A stretch of 64,000 bases of DNA from Xylocopilactobacillus apicola (GCF_033095985.1 NZ_AP026802.1:310001-374000); one strand, 5' to 3'; positions 53,353 through 63,330 are shown, counted from the first letter of the stretch. The notes: generated from the letters alone by a model not told the origin. A program made the numbers and translations.

Positions 53353-54260
53353 TGGATCCAATTCGAGAGAGTTTACTGAAAACTTCCAAAAAAACTAGAC
53401 GCGAACGGCGGGGCCGCATTATCACATTTGCATGCATTTTGCTAATTGTTGTGATGGTGGCGGCTTTGTTGTTGTTTGTTACATTTAAAGGGCTAGCTAC
53501 TTTTTTTGTTAATCATGTTAACCCAATTAGTTTTCTTTTTGGGACTAACTGGAATCCCGGTCAAAAAAATCCGCAGTTAGGAGCTCTGCCAATGTTTTTG
53601 GGCTCGATTCTGGTTACGATTTTTTCAGCGATTGTTGCGACCCCTTTTGCGATTGGCGCAGCAACTTTTATGACTGAAATCTCTCCGAGGACGGGGAAGA
53701 AATTTCTTCAGCCGGTAATGGAACTTTTAGTCGGGATTCCGTCAGTGGTTTATGGTTTTATTGGACTCACGGTTTTTGTACCATTGATGCGTAATTTATT
53801 TGGCGGTTCTGGTTTTGGTATTTTGACGGCAACATTGGTTTTATTTGTAATGGTTTTGCCCACAATTACTTCCATGACAACCGATGCGCTAAATTCGGTG
53901 CCGAGAAATTACCGGGAGTCTTCGCTGGCGCTTGGAGCCACAAGATTTCAAACAATTTATAAAGTTGTTTGGCGCTCAGCAACGCCAGGGATTATGACAG
54001 CAGTAGTATTCGGAATGTCAAGAGCCTTTGGCGAAGCTCTTGCAGTTCAGATGGTGATTGGAAATGCTGCATTGATGCCCCATAGTTTAATTAGTCCAGC
54101 GTCAACGTTGACCTCAATTTTGACAATGGGGATTGGCAATTCAGTGATGGGGACTTTGGAAAATAATGCTTTATGGTCCCTTGCATTACTGTTACTACTG
54201 ATGTCATTACTGTTTAATATGTTGGTTCGTTGGATTGGTCGTAGGAGTTCATTGAAATGA
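53352..54260 (+). CDS. pstC: Phosphate ABC transporter permease PstC
   Basis: The 302-residue permease has about six membrane helices and the binding-protein-dependent transport motif RESSLALGATRFQTIYKVVW, which docks PstB. ELLVGIPSVVYGFIGL is typical of PstC. The ATG overlaps the pstS stop by one base, and its end overlaps pstA by four bases. Confidence 0.95.
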   Translation: MDPIRESLLKTSKKTRRERRGRIITFACILLIVVMVAALLLFVTFKGLATFFVNHVNPISFLFGTNWNPGQKNPQLGALPMFLGSILVTIFSAIVATPFAIGAATFMTEISPRTGKKFLQPVMELLVGIPSVVYGFIGLTVFVPLMRNLFGGSGFGILTATLVLFVMVLPTITSMTTDALNSVPRNYRESSLALGATRFQTIYKVVWRSATPGIMTAVVFGMSRAFGEALAVQMVIGNAALMPHSLISPASTLTSILTMGIGNSVMGTLENNALWSLALLLLLMSLLFNMLVRWIGRRSSLK

Positions 54261-55168
54261 AAAATGGGAAAAAAGTGCACGACAGCCAGTTGAGTGATCG
54301 AATTGCCAATTATGTTTTCTATGCAATTGCACTAGTTATCTGTCTAATTTTAGCTGCTCTTTTGATATACATTCTAGTTGCCGGATTACCGCATGTTTCA
54401 TGGCATTTTTTAACTTCACCTGCTAAATCATTTCAAGCAGGCGGGGGAATTGGTATTCAGCTTTTTAACTCGTTTTACCTTTTAGTTTTGACGATGATTA
54501 TTTCGATTCCAATTTCCTTAGGAGCAGGAATTTGGCTCTCTGAATATGCAAAAAAGAATTGGCTCACCGATGTTATTCGGACTTCCATTGAAATTCTGAG
54601 TTCGTTGCCTTCAGTCGTTGTCGGACTATTTGGTTTTATCTTGTTTGTTTTAGAGTTTAATCTGGGATTTTCTTTACTTTCAGGGGCGCTTGCCTTAACA
54701 ATTTTTAGTTTGCCACTGTTAACAACTAACGTAGAAAATGCGCTACAGTCGATTCATTTTACCCAAAGAGAAGCAGGACTGGCGCTAGGATTATCAAGAA
54801 TCGAGACAGTTTGGAAAATCGTGATCCCAGCAGCGTTACCTAATATTTTAACAGGGATTATTTTGGCTTCCGGTCGGGTTTTTGGCGAGGCGGCAGCTCT
54901 TATTTATACTGCTGGTCAAAGTGCACCGCGTTTAAATTTTGGTAATTGGAATATTTTTGATTTATCAAGTCCACTTAGTCCTTTTCGCCCAGCGGAAACC
55001 CTTGCGGTACACATCTGGAAAGTAAATTCTGAAGGTCTTGTTCCAGATGCGGCTTTAGTTTCGGCGGGTGCTTCGGCAGTTTTAGTGCTGACAGTATTGA
55101 TCTTCAATTTTGCAGCGCGTTATCTTGGTAATCGACTATATCAGCGAATGACAGGAGGACAAAATTGA
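54257..55168 (+). CDS. pstA: Phosphate ABC transporter permease PstA
   Basis: The 303-residue permease has about six helices and the PstB-docking loop REAGLALGLSRIETVWKIVI. EILSSLPSVVVGLFGF and the late RPAETLAVHIWKVNSEG match the PstA family. ATGA overlap with pstC and a four-base overlap with pstB1 indicate coupling. Confidence 0.95.
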   Translation: MKNGKKVHDSQLSDRIANYVFYAIALVICLILAALLIYILVAGLPHVSWHFLTSPAKSFQAGGGIGIQLFNSFYLLVLTMIISIPISLGAGIWLSEYAKKNWLTDVIRTSIEILSSLPSVVVGLFGFILFVLEFNLGFSLLSGALALTIFSLPLLTTNVENALQSIHFTQREAGLALGLSRIETVWKIVIPAALPNILTGIILASGRVFGEAAALIYTAGQSAPRLNFGNWNIFDLSSPLSPFRPAETLAVHIWKVNSEGLVPDAALVSAGASAVLVLTVLIFNFAARYLGNRLYQRMTGGQN

Positions 55169-55971
55169 TCTCCGATAATTCTCAAACATATTTGCTCGAT
55201 TTAGCTAGCGACGGTAAAGAAATTGCTTTAAGTACTGATGATTTGCACGTTTGGTATGGTGAGCATGAAGCAATCCACGGGGTAAGTTTAGCCTTTGAGC
55301 GTTTCAAAATTTCGGCTTTGATTGGAGCGTCGGGCTCTGGCAAGTCAACGTATTTACGATCTTTAAATCGGATGAATGATAATATCTATGGAACGAAAGT
55401 TTTTGGCAAAATAATGTATCGAGGTCTAGATATCAATTCAGATGAGATTGATGTTTATGAAATGCGACGTCATATTGGAATGGTATTTCAGCAGCCGAAT
55501 CCTTTTGCTAAATCTATTTATGACAATATTACCTTTGCTTTAAAACAGCATGGTGAAAAGGATCAAGAAAAATTAGATGCTGTCGTTGAGAAGACCTTGA
55601 AACAAGCGGCTCTTTGGGATCAGGTCAAAGATAAACTCCACACCAGTGCTTTGGCTCTTTCTGGTGGACAAGCTCAAAGGCTCTGTATTGCAAGAGCGAT
55701 CGCGATGGAGCCAGATATTCTCTTAATGGATGAACCAGCCAGCGCCCTTGATCCAATTTCGACTCAGGCAGTTGAAGATACGATGATGGAGTTAAAGGAT
55801 CGCTATACGATTATTATAGTTACGCATAACATGCAGCAGGCCGCACGGATTAGCGATTACACAGCGTTTTTCCATCAAGGAGACGTCTACGAATATGATG
55901 TGACTAAACATATTTTTATGCAGCCGCGTATTAAGCTGACCGACGATTATGTATCAGGACATTTTGGTTAA
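55165..55971 (+). CDS. pstB: Phosphate ABC transporter ATPase PstB (first copy)
   Basis: The 268-residue ATPase has Walker [10 protein letters not shown] near residue 52, signature [14 protein letters not shown] and Walker [14 protein letters not shown]. It starts with TTG after AGGAGG. An N-terminal extension of about 20 residues precedes the core. The signature has QAQ where the second copy has QQQ. Two adjacent pstB genes are common in lactobacilli. Confidence 0.94.
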   Translation: MISDNSQTYLLDLASDGKEIALSTDDLHVWYGEHEAIHGVSLAFERFKISALIGASGSGKSTYLRSLNRMNDNIYGTKVFGKIMYRGLDINSDEIDVYEMRRHIGMVFQQPNPFAKSIYDNITFALKQHGEKDQEKLDAVVEKTLKQAALWDQVKDKLHTSALALSGGQAQRLCIARAIAMEPDILLMDEPASALDPISTQAVEDTMMELKDRYTIIIVTHNMQQAARISDYTAFFHQGDVYEYDVTKHIFMQPRIKLTDDYVSGHFG

Positions 55972-55975
55972 AAAG

Positions 55976-56728
55976 ATGGCATTAATAAAATCAACAGATT
56001 TAAAACTTTATTATGGTAAATTTGAGGCGCTGCACGGGATTTCCATTGAATTTAAAAAAAATCAGATTTCGGCTCTAATCGGTCCTTCTGGTTGCGGGAA
56101 GTCGACTTATTTGCGCACTTTAAATCGCATGAATGATTTAATTCCTAATGTTTCGATAACCGGAGAAACGGTGATTGGAGAAACCGATATTTACGCTCCA
56201 TCAACGAATGTTACAGAATTAAGAAAGAGAGTGGGGATGGTTTTCCAGCAGCCCAATCCGTTCCCTTTCTCAATTTTTGAAAACGTAGTTTATGGTTTGA
56301 AAATTGCCGGAGAAAAAGATAAGGCTAAGTTAGAAGAGGTCTGCGAACGCTCGCTAAAAGAAGCTGCGATTTGGGACGATGTAAAAGATAAATTGCATTC
56401 CTCGGCTTTAGGACTTTCTGGTGGTCAGCAGCAAAGAGTTTGTATTGCTAGAGTACTGGCAGTTAAACCAGAAATCATTCTTTTGGATGAACCAACGAGT
56501 GCCTTGGATCCGATTTCTACTAATAAGATAGAGGATTTATTGCTTTCGATGAAGGAGCATTATACGATCATCATGGTAACGCACAATATGCATCAAGCAT
56601 CGCGGGTCGCTGATATGACAGCTTTCTTTTTACAAGGAAATTTGATTGAATTTGATAAAACAACAAAAATGTTTCTCAATCCAGAGCATCAAGAAACACA
56701 AGACTATATTTCAGGGCGGTTTGGTTAG
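55976..56728 (+). CDS. pstB: Phosphate ABC transporter ATPase PstB (second copy)
   Basis: The 250-residue form starts at [14 protein letters not shown], four bases after the first copy; a second ATG nine codons earlier, inside the upstream gene, is possible but less family-like. Walker A is GPSGCGKST, signature [14 protein letters not shown] and Walker [14 protein letters not shown]. PstB energises phosphate uptake through PstCA. Confidence 0.94.
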   Translation: MALIKSTDLKLYYGKFEALHGISIEFKKNQISALIGPSGCGKSTYLRTLNRMNDLIPNVSITGETVIGETDIYAPSTNVTELRKRVGMVFQQPNPFPFSIFENVVYGLKIAGEKDKAKLEEVCERSLKEAAIWDDVKDKLHSSALGLSGGQQQRVCIARVLAVKPEIILLDEPTSALDPISTNKIEDLLLSMKEHYTIIMVTHNMHQASRVADMTAFFLQGNLIEFDKTTKMFLNPEHQETQDYISGRFG

Positions 56729-56743
56729 AAAGGAATAGAATTC

Positions 56744-57412
56744 GTGAGACAAACTTTTGATCAAGAATTAGAAAAATTAAATGAAAGTTTTACCTATATG
56801 GGAAAATTGGTGAGTAAGCAAGTTGAAAATGGGATCGGCGCTTATTTGAACCAAGATGCAGAACTAGCTAATGAAGTAGTGAAAAATGATCAAGCAGTTA
56901 ACGATGAACAGATGAAGCTTGAGAAGAAGAGCTTAGAGTTAATTGCTTTACAGCAGCCAGTGACGGCTGATTTAAGATTAATTGTGACAGTTTTAAAAGC
57001 CAGTGCGGACTTAGAGCGCATGGGAGATCATGCAGTTAGTGTCGCTAAATATTTTCTCCGTCAACAAAAAATTTCGCGAGTGGTGCCGATTGAACAACTT
57101 GTTGCTGAAATGGGCATGGGAGTTAGAAAGATGTTAGAAGATGTTTTGCTGGCTTTTACCAAAGAAGATCAAGCTAAGGCTATTGAAATTGCGCGATCGG
57201 ATAAGAAAATTAATGAAGATTCGTTGCAGATTTATAAAATGTGTATTAAATGTATGAAAGAAAAACCAGAAGGCATTGAATCAGACACTAACTATATGAT
57301 GGTTGCTAATACAATTGAGCGGATCGGGGATTACGTTACCAACATTTGTGAATGGATTGTTTATTTAGTTGAAGGAAAACTGGTCGACCTAGATACAGAC
57401 AATATGTCCTAG
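56744..57412 (+). CDS. phoU: Phosphate transport regulator PhoU
   Basis: The 222-residue protein consists of two three-helix PhoU repeats, with the metal-binding-type motifs ERMGDHAVSVAKY and ERIGDYVTNICEW. PhoU links Pst transport to PhoR signalling. It starts with GTG after AAAGGAA, 15 bp past pstB2. A GGCTGA/TCAGCC hairpin (57412-57430) follows but lacks a T run, so termination there is doubtful. Confidence 0.95.
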   Translation: MRQTFDQELEKLNESFTYMGKLVSKQVENGIGAYLNQDAELANEVVKNDQAVNDEQMKLEKKSLELIALQQPVTADLRLIVTVLKASADLERMGDHAVSVAKYFLRQQKISRVVPIEQLVAEMGMGVRKMLEDVLLAFTKEDQAKAIEIARSDKKINEDSLQIYKMCIKCMKEKPEGIESDTNYMMVANTIERIGDYVTNICEWIVYLVEGKLVDLDTDNMS

Positions 57413-57499
57413 GCTGAAGTAAAATCAGCCTCTAGACTTATGATAAAAATCAGTCGATTGGGGATAATAAGAGAGTAAATAAGTTGGAGGTAATAATCC

Positions 57500-58834
57500 A
57501 TGGATGAACGTAAAAGAATCATGGAGCTGGTAAAAAAGGGCGTGATCACTTCTGAAGAGGCAATTGTTCTCTTAGAGAAGCTGGGCCAGAAAAGTGCAGA
57601 GGGCACAAGTGAAGATACCTCTGATCACGACAAAAAGAGAACCGCTTTTCAAGAAGATGAATCCAGTGACTATGTTGATAAATTAAAAAAACGGATTGAG
57701 CAAGTTAAAGAACGTCTAACAGTTTTAAACACCTTGGATGATTTTGAACGTTTATCAGACGAAGAAGCAGATGAACGGGAAGATTTGCAAAGATCTTTAA
57801 CTGAACTTGAAAACGAACTTGAAAGCGTTGAGTTACAAAGAAAGAGACGCGATAGTTCTAATAATATTTTTGGGATTGACTTTGATTTTGATACTGAGGG
57901 ACTAGAAGAGCAAGCAAGAAGTTTTGCAGCGAAAGTTAAGGATTCAGTTAAGAGTTTTTCAGATAATTTTGAATTGCGTGATTTTAACGTAAAAGTACCC
58001 GGTTTTGCCCGCTCTAAGAAAATAATTAATACTTATGAATATTCAGCTGATGACCTCAAGGTTCTAAATATTAAGAATTATAACGGCAATATCGTAATTA
58101 GAAAAAGCGTCGATTCGCGCATTCATGAGCGGATTACATATCGCGTTTATGGAAATGTTAGAAACAGTAGCGCCGAAGATTTCTTTAAAAATAATACAGT
58201 TAACGAATTAAGTGGGAACACTTTGAATCTTAAGATGCATCCGCGAATTGAATCTTTAATTGAATTCTCTTTCCCGGCTGGCTTTGATTTAACTAGTGCG
58301 CGAATTCACAGTAAAAATGGTAGTTTTGAGTTTAATAATCTTAAAGTTGATGATTTAAGTGTTTCTTCGACTAATGGTTCGGTTGAATTAAAAGATTTAA
58401 CAATTGATCATTTAGAGATTAATAATGTTAACGGCTCAATTAGAATTGAAGATTCAATTCTTTCAAGTGGCACAATTAATACGGTTAATGGGTCAATTAA
58501 GAGTCTTCAAAGTATTAATAATGTAGAATTATCGAGCGTTAACGGAAACATTATTTTAAGTAATATTAGCAAAGATAGTGGTGACGCTGAGGCTCACGTG
58601 GTTAACGGTAATATCAAAATGTCATTGCCGCCAGAGCTTGGTTTTTTGATTAAGGCTGAAAGCAAAAATGGGTCAATCAATAACCGTTTAGCTAGCGCTA
58701 CTGTTAATTCAGTAGACAAGCATCATAAATCCATGGAACTGGAGAATGTTGGTGCAGGGAATGCAAAATTTCAAGTTAGTACGATTTCGGGTTCAGTCTA
58801 TTTAAAGGATATTAGCCCGGAGGAGGGGCAATAA
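57500..58834 (+). CDS. liaX: LiaX/YvlB-like envelope stress protein (DUF4097)
   Basis: The 444-residue protein has an N-terminal short helical domain (MDERKRIMELVKKGVITSEE, SHOCT-like, residues 1-35) and a coiled acidic middle (50-115). The C-terminal repetitive beta region carries the recurring motif NVNGSI/SVNGNI/NTVNGS of DUF4097, about residues 220-440. LiaX in enterococci senses daptomycin and antimicrobial peptides, and YvlB is the Bacillus counterpart. AGTTGGAGG lies before the ATG. The two small membrane genes downstream and hprK-lgt reproduce the yvlB-hprK-lgt order of Bacillus. The symbol is by similarity of layout only. Confidence 0.82.
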   Translation: MDERKRIMELVKKGVITSEEAIVLLEKLGQKSAEGTSEDTSDHDKKRTAFQEDESSDYVDKLKKRIEQVKERLTVLNTLDDFERLSDEEADEREDLQRSLTELENELESVELQRKRRDSSNNIFGIDFDFDTEGLEEQARSFAAKVKDSVKSFSDNFELRDFNVKVPGFARSKKIINTYEYSADDLKVLNIKNYNGNIVIRKSVDSRIHERITYRVYGNVRNSSAEDFFKNNTVNELSGNTLNLKMHPRIESLIEFSFPAGFDLTSARIHSKNGSFEFNNLKVDDLSVSSTNGSVELKDLTIDHLEINNVNGSIRIEDSILSSGTINTVNGSIKSLQSINNVELSSVNGNIILSNISKDSGDAEAHVVNGNIKMSLPPELGFLIKAESKNGSINNRLASATVNSVDKHHKSMELENVGAGNAKFQVSTISGSVYLKDISPEEGQ

Positions 58835-59103
58835 TGCTTAGTTTAATACTTTCGATTTTTGTTATGCTGGTAGTTTTCGGAGTTATTTTCTCAATCCTCG
58901 GATTCTTTTTCGGCATTATCTTCAAAGTTTTCGGCGTTTTTGTTGTAATCGCTGTGATTGCATGGTTGATCGATTTACTCACCGGCGGCAGGCTTTTTAC
59001 AAACAGTCGCCATCATCACTACCGAAATAATCGTCACCATGATTGGTATGTAGTTAATAAGAAGAATCGTCATCGAGATCATGACGAATGGAGTAATTTT
59101 TAG
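58834..59103 (+). CDS. Small membrane protein with His/Arg/Asn-rich tail
   Basis: The 89-residue protein has two closely spaced hydrophobic segments (about residues 2-30 and 32-50). A strongly polar tail follows, with HHHYRNNRHHDWY and NRHRDHDEW. It overlaps the stop codon of the upstream gene by one base (ATAATG). It holds the place of yvlC/PspC in the Bacillus cluster but shows no PspC domain. It is probably part of the envelope-stress module; the function is unknown. Confidence 0.75.
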   Translation: MLSLILSIFVMLVVFGVIFSILGFFFGIIFKVFGVFVVIAVIAWLIDLLTGGRLFTNSRHHHYRNNRHHDWYVVNKKNRHRDHDEWSNF

Positions 59104-59111
59104 TAACTAAT

Positions 59112-59480
59112 ATGGCAAAATTTTGTTTAAGAATTGGAACAAATATTATCGTTTTTCTGGCAGCAGCATACCTATTTCCAGGTATGCTTTTTGTTAATTC
59201 GATTCAAATCGGGATCATTGCAGGCTTTTTTTTGGCAATTATTAATACGATCATTAAGCCAATTGTTTCCTTTTTTTCTTTTCCGATTACTTTTATGACA
59301 CTAGGACTTTTTTTGGTGGTGATTAATGCGGGGCTACTAGAACTGAGTGCAACTTGGGTCAATAATTTCATGCATGGGGAATTTATAGCGATCAATGGCT
59401 TTGGCAGTGCGCTAGTCTTAGGTCTAATTTTTTCCACGGCAAATTTATTGGTGCAAAACTATTTTCAGCGGCGCGGCTAA
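59112..59480 (+). CDS. YvlD-like four-helix membrane protein (phage holin family 4)
   Basis: The 122-residue protein has four predicted membrane helices and matches the phage-holin-IV superfamily of YvlD: FLAIINTIIKPIVSFFSFPI and MTLGLFLVVINAGLL. Despite the family name, no phage genes surround it. It lies eight bases after the previous gene and belongs to the LiaX/YvlB-like cluster. Confidence 0.85.
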   Translation: MAKFCLRIGTNIIVFLAAAYLFPGMLFVNSIQIGIIAGFFLAIINTIIKPIVSFFSFPITFMTLGLFLVVINAGLLELSATWVNNFMHGEFIAINGFGSALVLGLIFSTANLLVQNYFQRRG

Positions 59481-59487
59481 TTTTAGG

Positions 59488-59493
59488 TATAAT
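59488..59493 (+). promoter_or_regulatory. -10 box upstream of hprK
   Basis: TATAAT lies 21 bp before the hprK start; the possible -35 TTTTCA (59462-59467) is 20 nt away, longer than ideal. Confidence 0.35.
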
Positions 59494-59514
59494 AGAAGAT
59501 AACTAGGAGGAGTC

Positions 59515-60510
59515 ATGTCAGAATTTGTCACCATTAGTGAAATTGTACAAAAATTAAAATTTACCGTTAAATCAGGAGTGGATTTCATCTCTAAACGGAC
59601 GATGATCAGTGATTTGTCGCGGCCGGGCCTTGAATTAACCGGCTACTTTGATTTTTACCCAAGCGATCGAATTCAAGTTTTAGGTCGCACGGAAATTAGT
59701 TATATTAAGTCGATCAGCCATATGAATCGAATGGCAATTTTTGAGGAAATGTGTCAAAAAGATACCCCAGCTTTCTTAATTACTAGAGATTTAGAGGTGC
59801 CGCCAGAATTGATGGCAGTGGCGACTTCTAACGGAATTCCGGTCATCTCAAGCTCAATGCCGACCAGCCAGGTTTCTAGTATGCTTGAGCAGTATTTGAG
59901 CGATCGGTTGGCGGAGCGCATCTCTGTTCACGGAGTTTTTGTAGAGATTTATGGCTTGGGAGTCTTGATTACTGGTGAATCGGGAATTGGTAAAAGTGAA
60001 ACTGCTTTAGAACTTTTAAAACGAGGACATTTACTGGTAGCAGATGATCGAGTGGAAATTCATCAGCTTAATCAGAGTTCTTTGATTGGTGAACCACCAG
60101 AAATTCTTCTGCATCTTTTAGAAATCAGAGGCCTTGGGATCATTGATGTGATGAGTCTTTTTGGAGTTGGGGCAGTTCGCGATCGAGCTGATATTAATTT
60201 AAAAGTTGAACTTCTAAACTGGGATGATAACAATCGCTATGATCGAATCGGGGCCCAAATTGAAGGTGATCAAATTTTGGGAATCGAAGTTCCACGGGTG
60301 AAGGTTCCAGTGAGAGTTGGGCGAGATATTCCCGGGATTATTGAGGCGGCGGCGATGAATTATCGCGCCAAGTTAATGGGTTTTGATGCAGCAAAGAAAT
60401 TTGACGATAATTTAAGTCGCTTAATTGCTAAAAATTCTGCTCTTGATCAGGAAAATGAAACCGCCGAGCAGCGAAAAAAAGATCATGAAGCGGCTTCAAA
60501 AAAATCATGA
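59515..60510 (+). CDS. hprK: HPr kinase/phosphorylase
   Basis: HprK phosphorylates HPr at Ser46 and so controls CcpA-dependent catabolite repression, including cre sites like that at 225-238. The 331-residue protein has the HGVFVEIYGLGVLITG strand, Walker A GESGIGKS at 154-161, and the HprK signature LEIRGLGIIDVMSLFGVGAV. The C-terminal 25 residues are charged. AGGAGG precedes the ATG. It overlaps lgt by four bases. Confidence 0.97.
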   Translation: MSEFVTISEIVQKLKFTVKSGVDFISKRTMISDLSRPGLELTGYFDFYPSDRIQVLGRTEISYIKSISHMNRMAIFEEMCQKDTPAFLITRDLEVPPELMAVATSNGIPVISSSMPTSQVSSMLEQYLSDRLAERISVHGVFVEIYGLGVLITGESGIGKSETALELLKRGHLLVADDRVEIHQLNQSSLIGEPPEILLHLLEIRGLGIIDVMSLFGVGAVRDRADINLKVELLNWDDNNRYDRIGAQIEGDQILGIEVPRVKVPVRVGRDIPGIIEAAAMNYRAKLMGFDAAKKFDDNLSRLIAKNSALDQENETAEQRKKDHEAASKKS

Positions 60511-61316
60511 AATTTAATTTATTAACTTTAAATCCAATTTTTGTTAATTTTTTTGGCATTGAAATTCGCTGGTACGGGGTAATTATTACTGCGGGAATTG
60601 TAGTCGCATTTTTGATGTCATTACGTGAAGGTAAACGTCGTGGTCTGCCTGAAGATACATTTTACGATATTCTTTTGTTAGCAGTCCCGCTGTCTTTGGT
60701 GGGAGCACGTCTTTATTATGTTGTTTTTGATTGGAAAGATTATCAAGATAATTTGCTGTCAATTTTCGATATCCGCCAAGGTGGCATCGCGATTTATGGC
60801 GGATTAATCACCGGTTTATTGGTGATTTATTTGTATTGCCGTCATCAGAGGCTTAACATGTGGCAGATTCTTGATGTTGTGACGCCAGGAGTATTATTGG
60901 CCCAGGCAATTGGTCGCTGGGGCAATTTCATGAACCAAGAGGCCCATGGAGAGGCGACAAGTCGGGCATTCCTACAGTCTTTGCATCTTCCAAGTTTTAT
61001 TATTGATCAAATGAGAATTAATGGAGTTTACTATCAGCCAACTTTTCTTTACGAGTCGGCTTGGAGTTTAATTGGAGTAGTGCTGATTTTAGCGTTTAGG
61101 CACCGCAGACATTTGTTTAAAGTAGGAGAGATTGCATTAAGCTATGTGATCTGGTATTCAGTAGGCCGTTTTTTTGTTGAGGGAATGAGGACAGATTCCT
61201 TGATGCTTGGACCGCTAAGAATTTCTCAGGCACTGGCGCTAGTTTTGGTCGTAGGCTCACTAATTTTGATGATTTTGCGTCGCCGCAATCCTTCACTTAA
61301 ATGGTATCTGGAATAA
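60507..61316 (+). CDS. lgt: Prolipoprotein diacylglyceryl transferase
   Basis: Lgt attaches diacylglycerol to lipobox cysteines such as that of PstS. The 269-residue membrane protein has about seven helices and the signature GRWGNFMNQEAHG. The RWYGVIITAGIVVAF, YGGLITGLL and YSVGRFFVEGMRTDSL segments are present. ATGA overlap with hprK, as in many Firmicutes. Confidence 0.97.
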   Translation: MKFNLLTLNPIFVNFFGIEIRWYGVIITAGIVVAFLMSLREGKRRGLPEDTFYDILLLAVPLSLVGARLYYVVFDWKDYQDNLLSIFDIRQGGIAIYGGLITGLLVIYLYCRHQRLNMWQILDVVTPGVLLAQAIGRWGNFMNQEAHGEATSRAFLQSLHLPSFIIDQMRINGVYYQPTFLYESAWSLIGVVLILAFRHRRHLFKVGEIALSYVIWYSVGRFFVEGMRTDSLMLGPLRISQALALVLVVGSLILMILRRRNPSLKWYLE

Positions 61317-61329
61317 CAAAGAGGTAAAT

Positions 61330-62343
61330 ATGAGTAAAATTACGGTTTTAGGCACGGGTTCCTGGGGTACGATCTTGGGAAATTTATTAGCAGAAAATGG
61401 ACATGAAGTTCATCTGTGGGGTAATAATCCAGCGGTTATTGATGAAATAAATCAAAAACATACGAATAATCACTACTTAACTGATTTTACGATCAATCAA
61501 TCCTTAGTAGCTGATCACGATTTAGCGGCAGCTTTAAAGGACACTGAGGTGGTTCTTTTCGTGGTACCAACTAATGCAATTAGGTCAGTAGCAAAAGAAA
61601 TTTTGCCTTATTTAACAAAATGTGAGAATCCGCCAATTTTAGTTCATGCCGCTAAGGGAATCGAGTTAAAGACAAAGTTAAGAATTTCTGAAGTTTTAAA
61701 AACAATTTTACCGACTGAAAAGTTTGGAGAAGTTGTCGTCATTTCTGGCCCTTCACATGCAGAAGATGTTGCAAAAAGAGATTTGACTGCTTTAACAGCG
61801 GCTTCAAAAGATTTGAGTCGCGCTCAAAAAATTCAGCGTCTATTTGGTAATGAATATTTTCGACTCTATACCAACACAGATGTTGTTGGGGTCGAAATCG
61901 GTGCGGCCTTAAAAAATGTCATTGCAATCGGGGCAGGAATTGTTCATGGCCTTGGATACGGCGATAACACCAAAGCAGCTTTAATGACACGCGGTCTTGC
62001 GGAAATTACCCGTTTTGGTGTTAAATTAGGAGCCGATCCCTTAACTTTTAGCGGATTATCAGGAGTGGGCGATCTAATCGTTACTTGTACAAGCGTTAAT
62101 TCTCGCAATTGGCGGGCTGGAAATCAACTTGGTCAAGGGCAAAAACTTGCTGATGTGCTCGAACAAATGGGACAGGTGGTCGAAGGGGTAACTACTGCCC
62201 AAGCAGTTCATTTTGAAGCAAAAGATTTAGGCGTTTCAGTGCCGATCACCGATAGTATATACGAGATTCTTTATGAAGGACAAGACCTCAAAGAGGGCAT
62301 TGTTAAGTTAATGAACCGAGATTTGAAAGCAGAATTTAATTAA
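61330..62343 (+). CDS. gpsA: NAD(P)-dependent glycerol-3-phosphate dehydrogenase
   Basis: GpsA reduces dihydroxyacetone phosphate to sn-glycerol-3-phosphate for membrane lipid synthesis. The 337-residue protein has the N-terminal GTGSWGTILGNLLAENGH, then AAKGIELKT, ISGPSHAEDVA, the catalytic lysine segment GAALKNVIAIGAGI and NTKAALMTRG. It lies 13 bp after lgt and is probably in the same operon. Confidence 0.97.
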   Translation: MSKITVLGTGSWGTILGNLLAENGHEVHLWGNNPAVIDEINQKHTNNHYLTDFTINQSLVADHDLAAALKDTEVVLFVVPTNAIRSVAKEILPYLTKCENPPILVHAAKGIELKTKLRISEVLKTILPTEKFGEVVVISGPSHAEDVAKRDLTALTAASKDLSRAQKIQRLFGNEYFRLYTNTDVVGVEIGAALKNVIAIGAGIVHGLGYGDNTKAALMTRGLAEITRFGVKLGADPLTFSGLSGVGDLIVTCTSVNSRNWRAGNQLGQGQKLADVLEQMGQVVEGVTTAQAVHFEAKDLGVSVPITDSIYEILYEGQDLKEGIVKLMNRDLKAEFN

Positions 62344-62354
62344 GTAGCTCAACG

Positions 62355-62363
62355 TGGTATAAT
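62355..62363 (+). promoter_or_regulatory. Extended -10 promoter for trxB
   Basis: TGGTATAAT (TATAAT at 62358-62363) lies 37 bp before the trxB start. A short CTTAC/GTAAG hairpin follows in the leader. Confidence 0.5.
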
Positions 62364-62400
62364 TTGCTTACTTATTGTAAGTGATAAAGGTGGAATAAAG

Positions 62401-63330
62401 ATGGCAGATAAAGAAAATTTTGACGTAATAATTATTGGAGCAGGACCAGCTGGGATGACAACAGCAATTTATGCAGCTCGTTCTAATCTAAAAGTTTTGT
62501 TACTTGATCGGGGGATTTATGGCGGTCAAATGAACAATACAGCTGCAATTGAAAATTATCCGGGATATGTCAGCATTCTTGGCCCTGATCTAGCTGAAGA
62601 AATGTATCAAAGCGTTAAGAAGTTTGGTGCGGATTATCGTTACGGCACTGTTAAGACGGTTAATGATTTGGGAAGTTTTAAAGAAGTAGTTACTGACGAA
62701 GGCACTTATCAGGCCAAGGCGGTTGTTTTGGCAACGGGTGCTGAGCATAAGAAAATGAATATACCTGGAGAAGAAGAATATGGCGGACGCGGCGTTTCTT
62801 ATTGTGCAGTTTGTGATGGAAACTTCTTTAAAGACCGTGATATTGTGGTGATTGGCGGTGGTGATTCTGCTGTTGAAGAGGGAATCTATTTAGCTAATTT
62901 AGGCCGATCAGTAACGATTATCCATCGAAGAGATCAACTAAGAGCTCAGAAAATTTTACAAGATCGTGCATTTGCCAATGACAAGATCCATTTTGTCTGG
63001 AATGCCGAGGTTAAGGAAGTTGTAGGCGACGGTGAAGCGGTGACTTCAGTAAAATATCGCGATAAAGTTAACGATGAAATTAAAGAAATTGCTGCCAGCG
63101 GTGTTTTTATCTACGTTGGAGTGCTTCCAATGACAGATGCTTTTAAAGAGCTCGATATTCTTGATTCAAACGGCTGGATTATTAGTGATCCAGAGGTGAT
63201 GACAACTAAGGTTCCGGGTGTTTTTGCGATTGGCGATGCTCGAAAAAAAGAGCTGCGACAAATTGCTAACGCAGTTGGCGAAGGAGCGATTGCGGGTAAA
63301 GGGGTTTTTGATTACTTACAGAATCTATGA
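62401..63330 (+). CDS. trxB: Thioredoxin reductase
   Basis: TrxB transfers electrons from NADPH through FAD to thioredoxin. The 309-residue protein has the N-terminal FAD motif IIGAGPAGMTTAIYAARS and the redox pair Cys135-Cys138 in YCAVCDGNFF. The NADPH motif VIGGGDSAVEEG and the C-terminal VFAIGDARKKELRQI follow. AAAGGTGG lies before the ATG. Confidence 0.97.
   Translation: MADKENFDVIIIGAGPAGMTTAIYAARSNLKVLLLDRGIYGGQMNNTAAIENYPGYVSILGPDLAEEMYQSVKKFGADYRYGTVKTVNDLGSFKEVVTDEGTYQAKAVVLATGAEHKKMNIPGEEEYGGRGVSYCAVCDGNFFKDRDIVVIGGGDSAVEEGIYLANLGRSVTIIHRRDQLRAQKILQDRAFANDKIHFVWNAEVKEVVGDGEAVTSVKYRDKVNDEIKEIAASGVFIYVGVLPMTDAFKELDILDSNGWIISDPEVMTTKVPGVFAIGDARKKELRQIANAVGEGAIAGKGVFDYLQNL

Noticed and set aside
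59112-59480. Phage holin, suggesting a prophage
   Set aside because: The protein belongs to the YvlD type, and the flanking genes are the LiaX/YvlB cluster and hprK. No phage genes are nearby.
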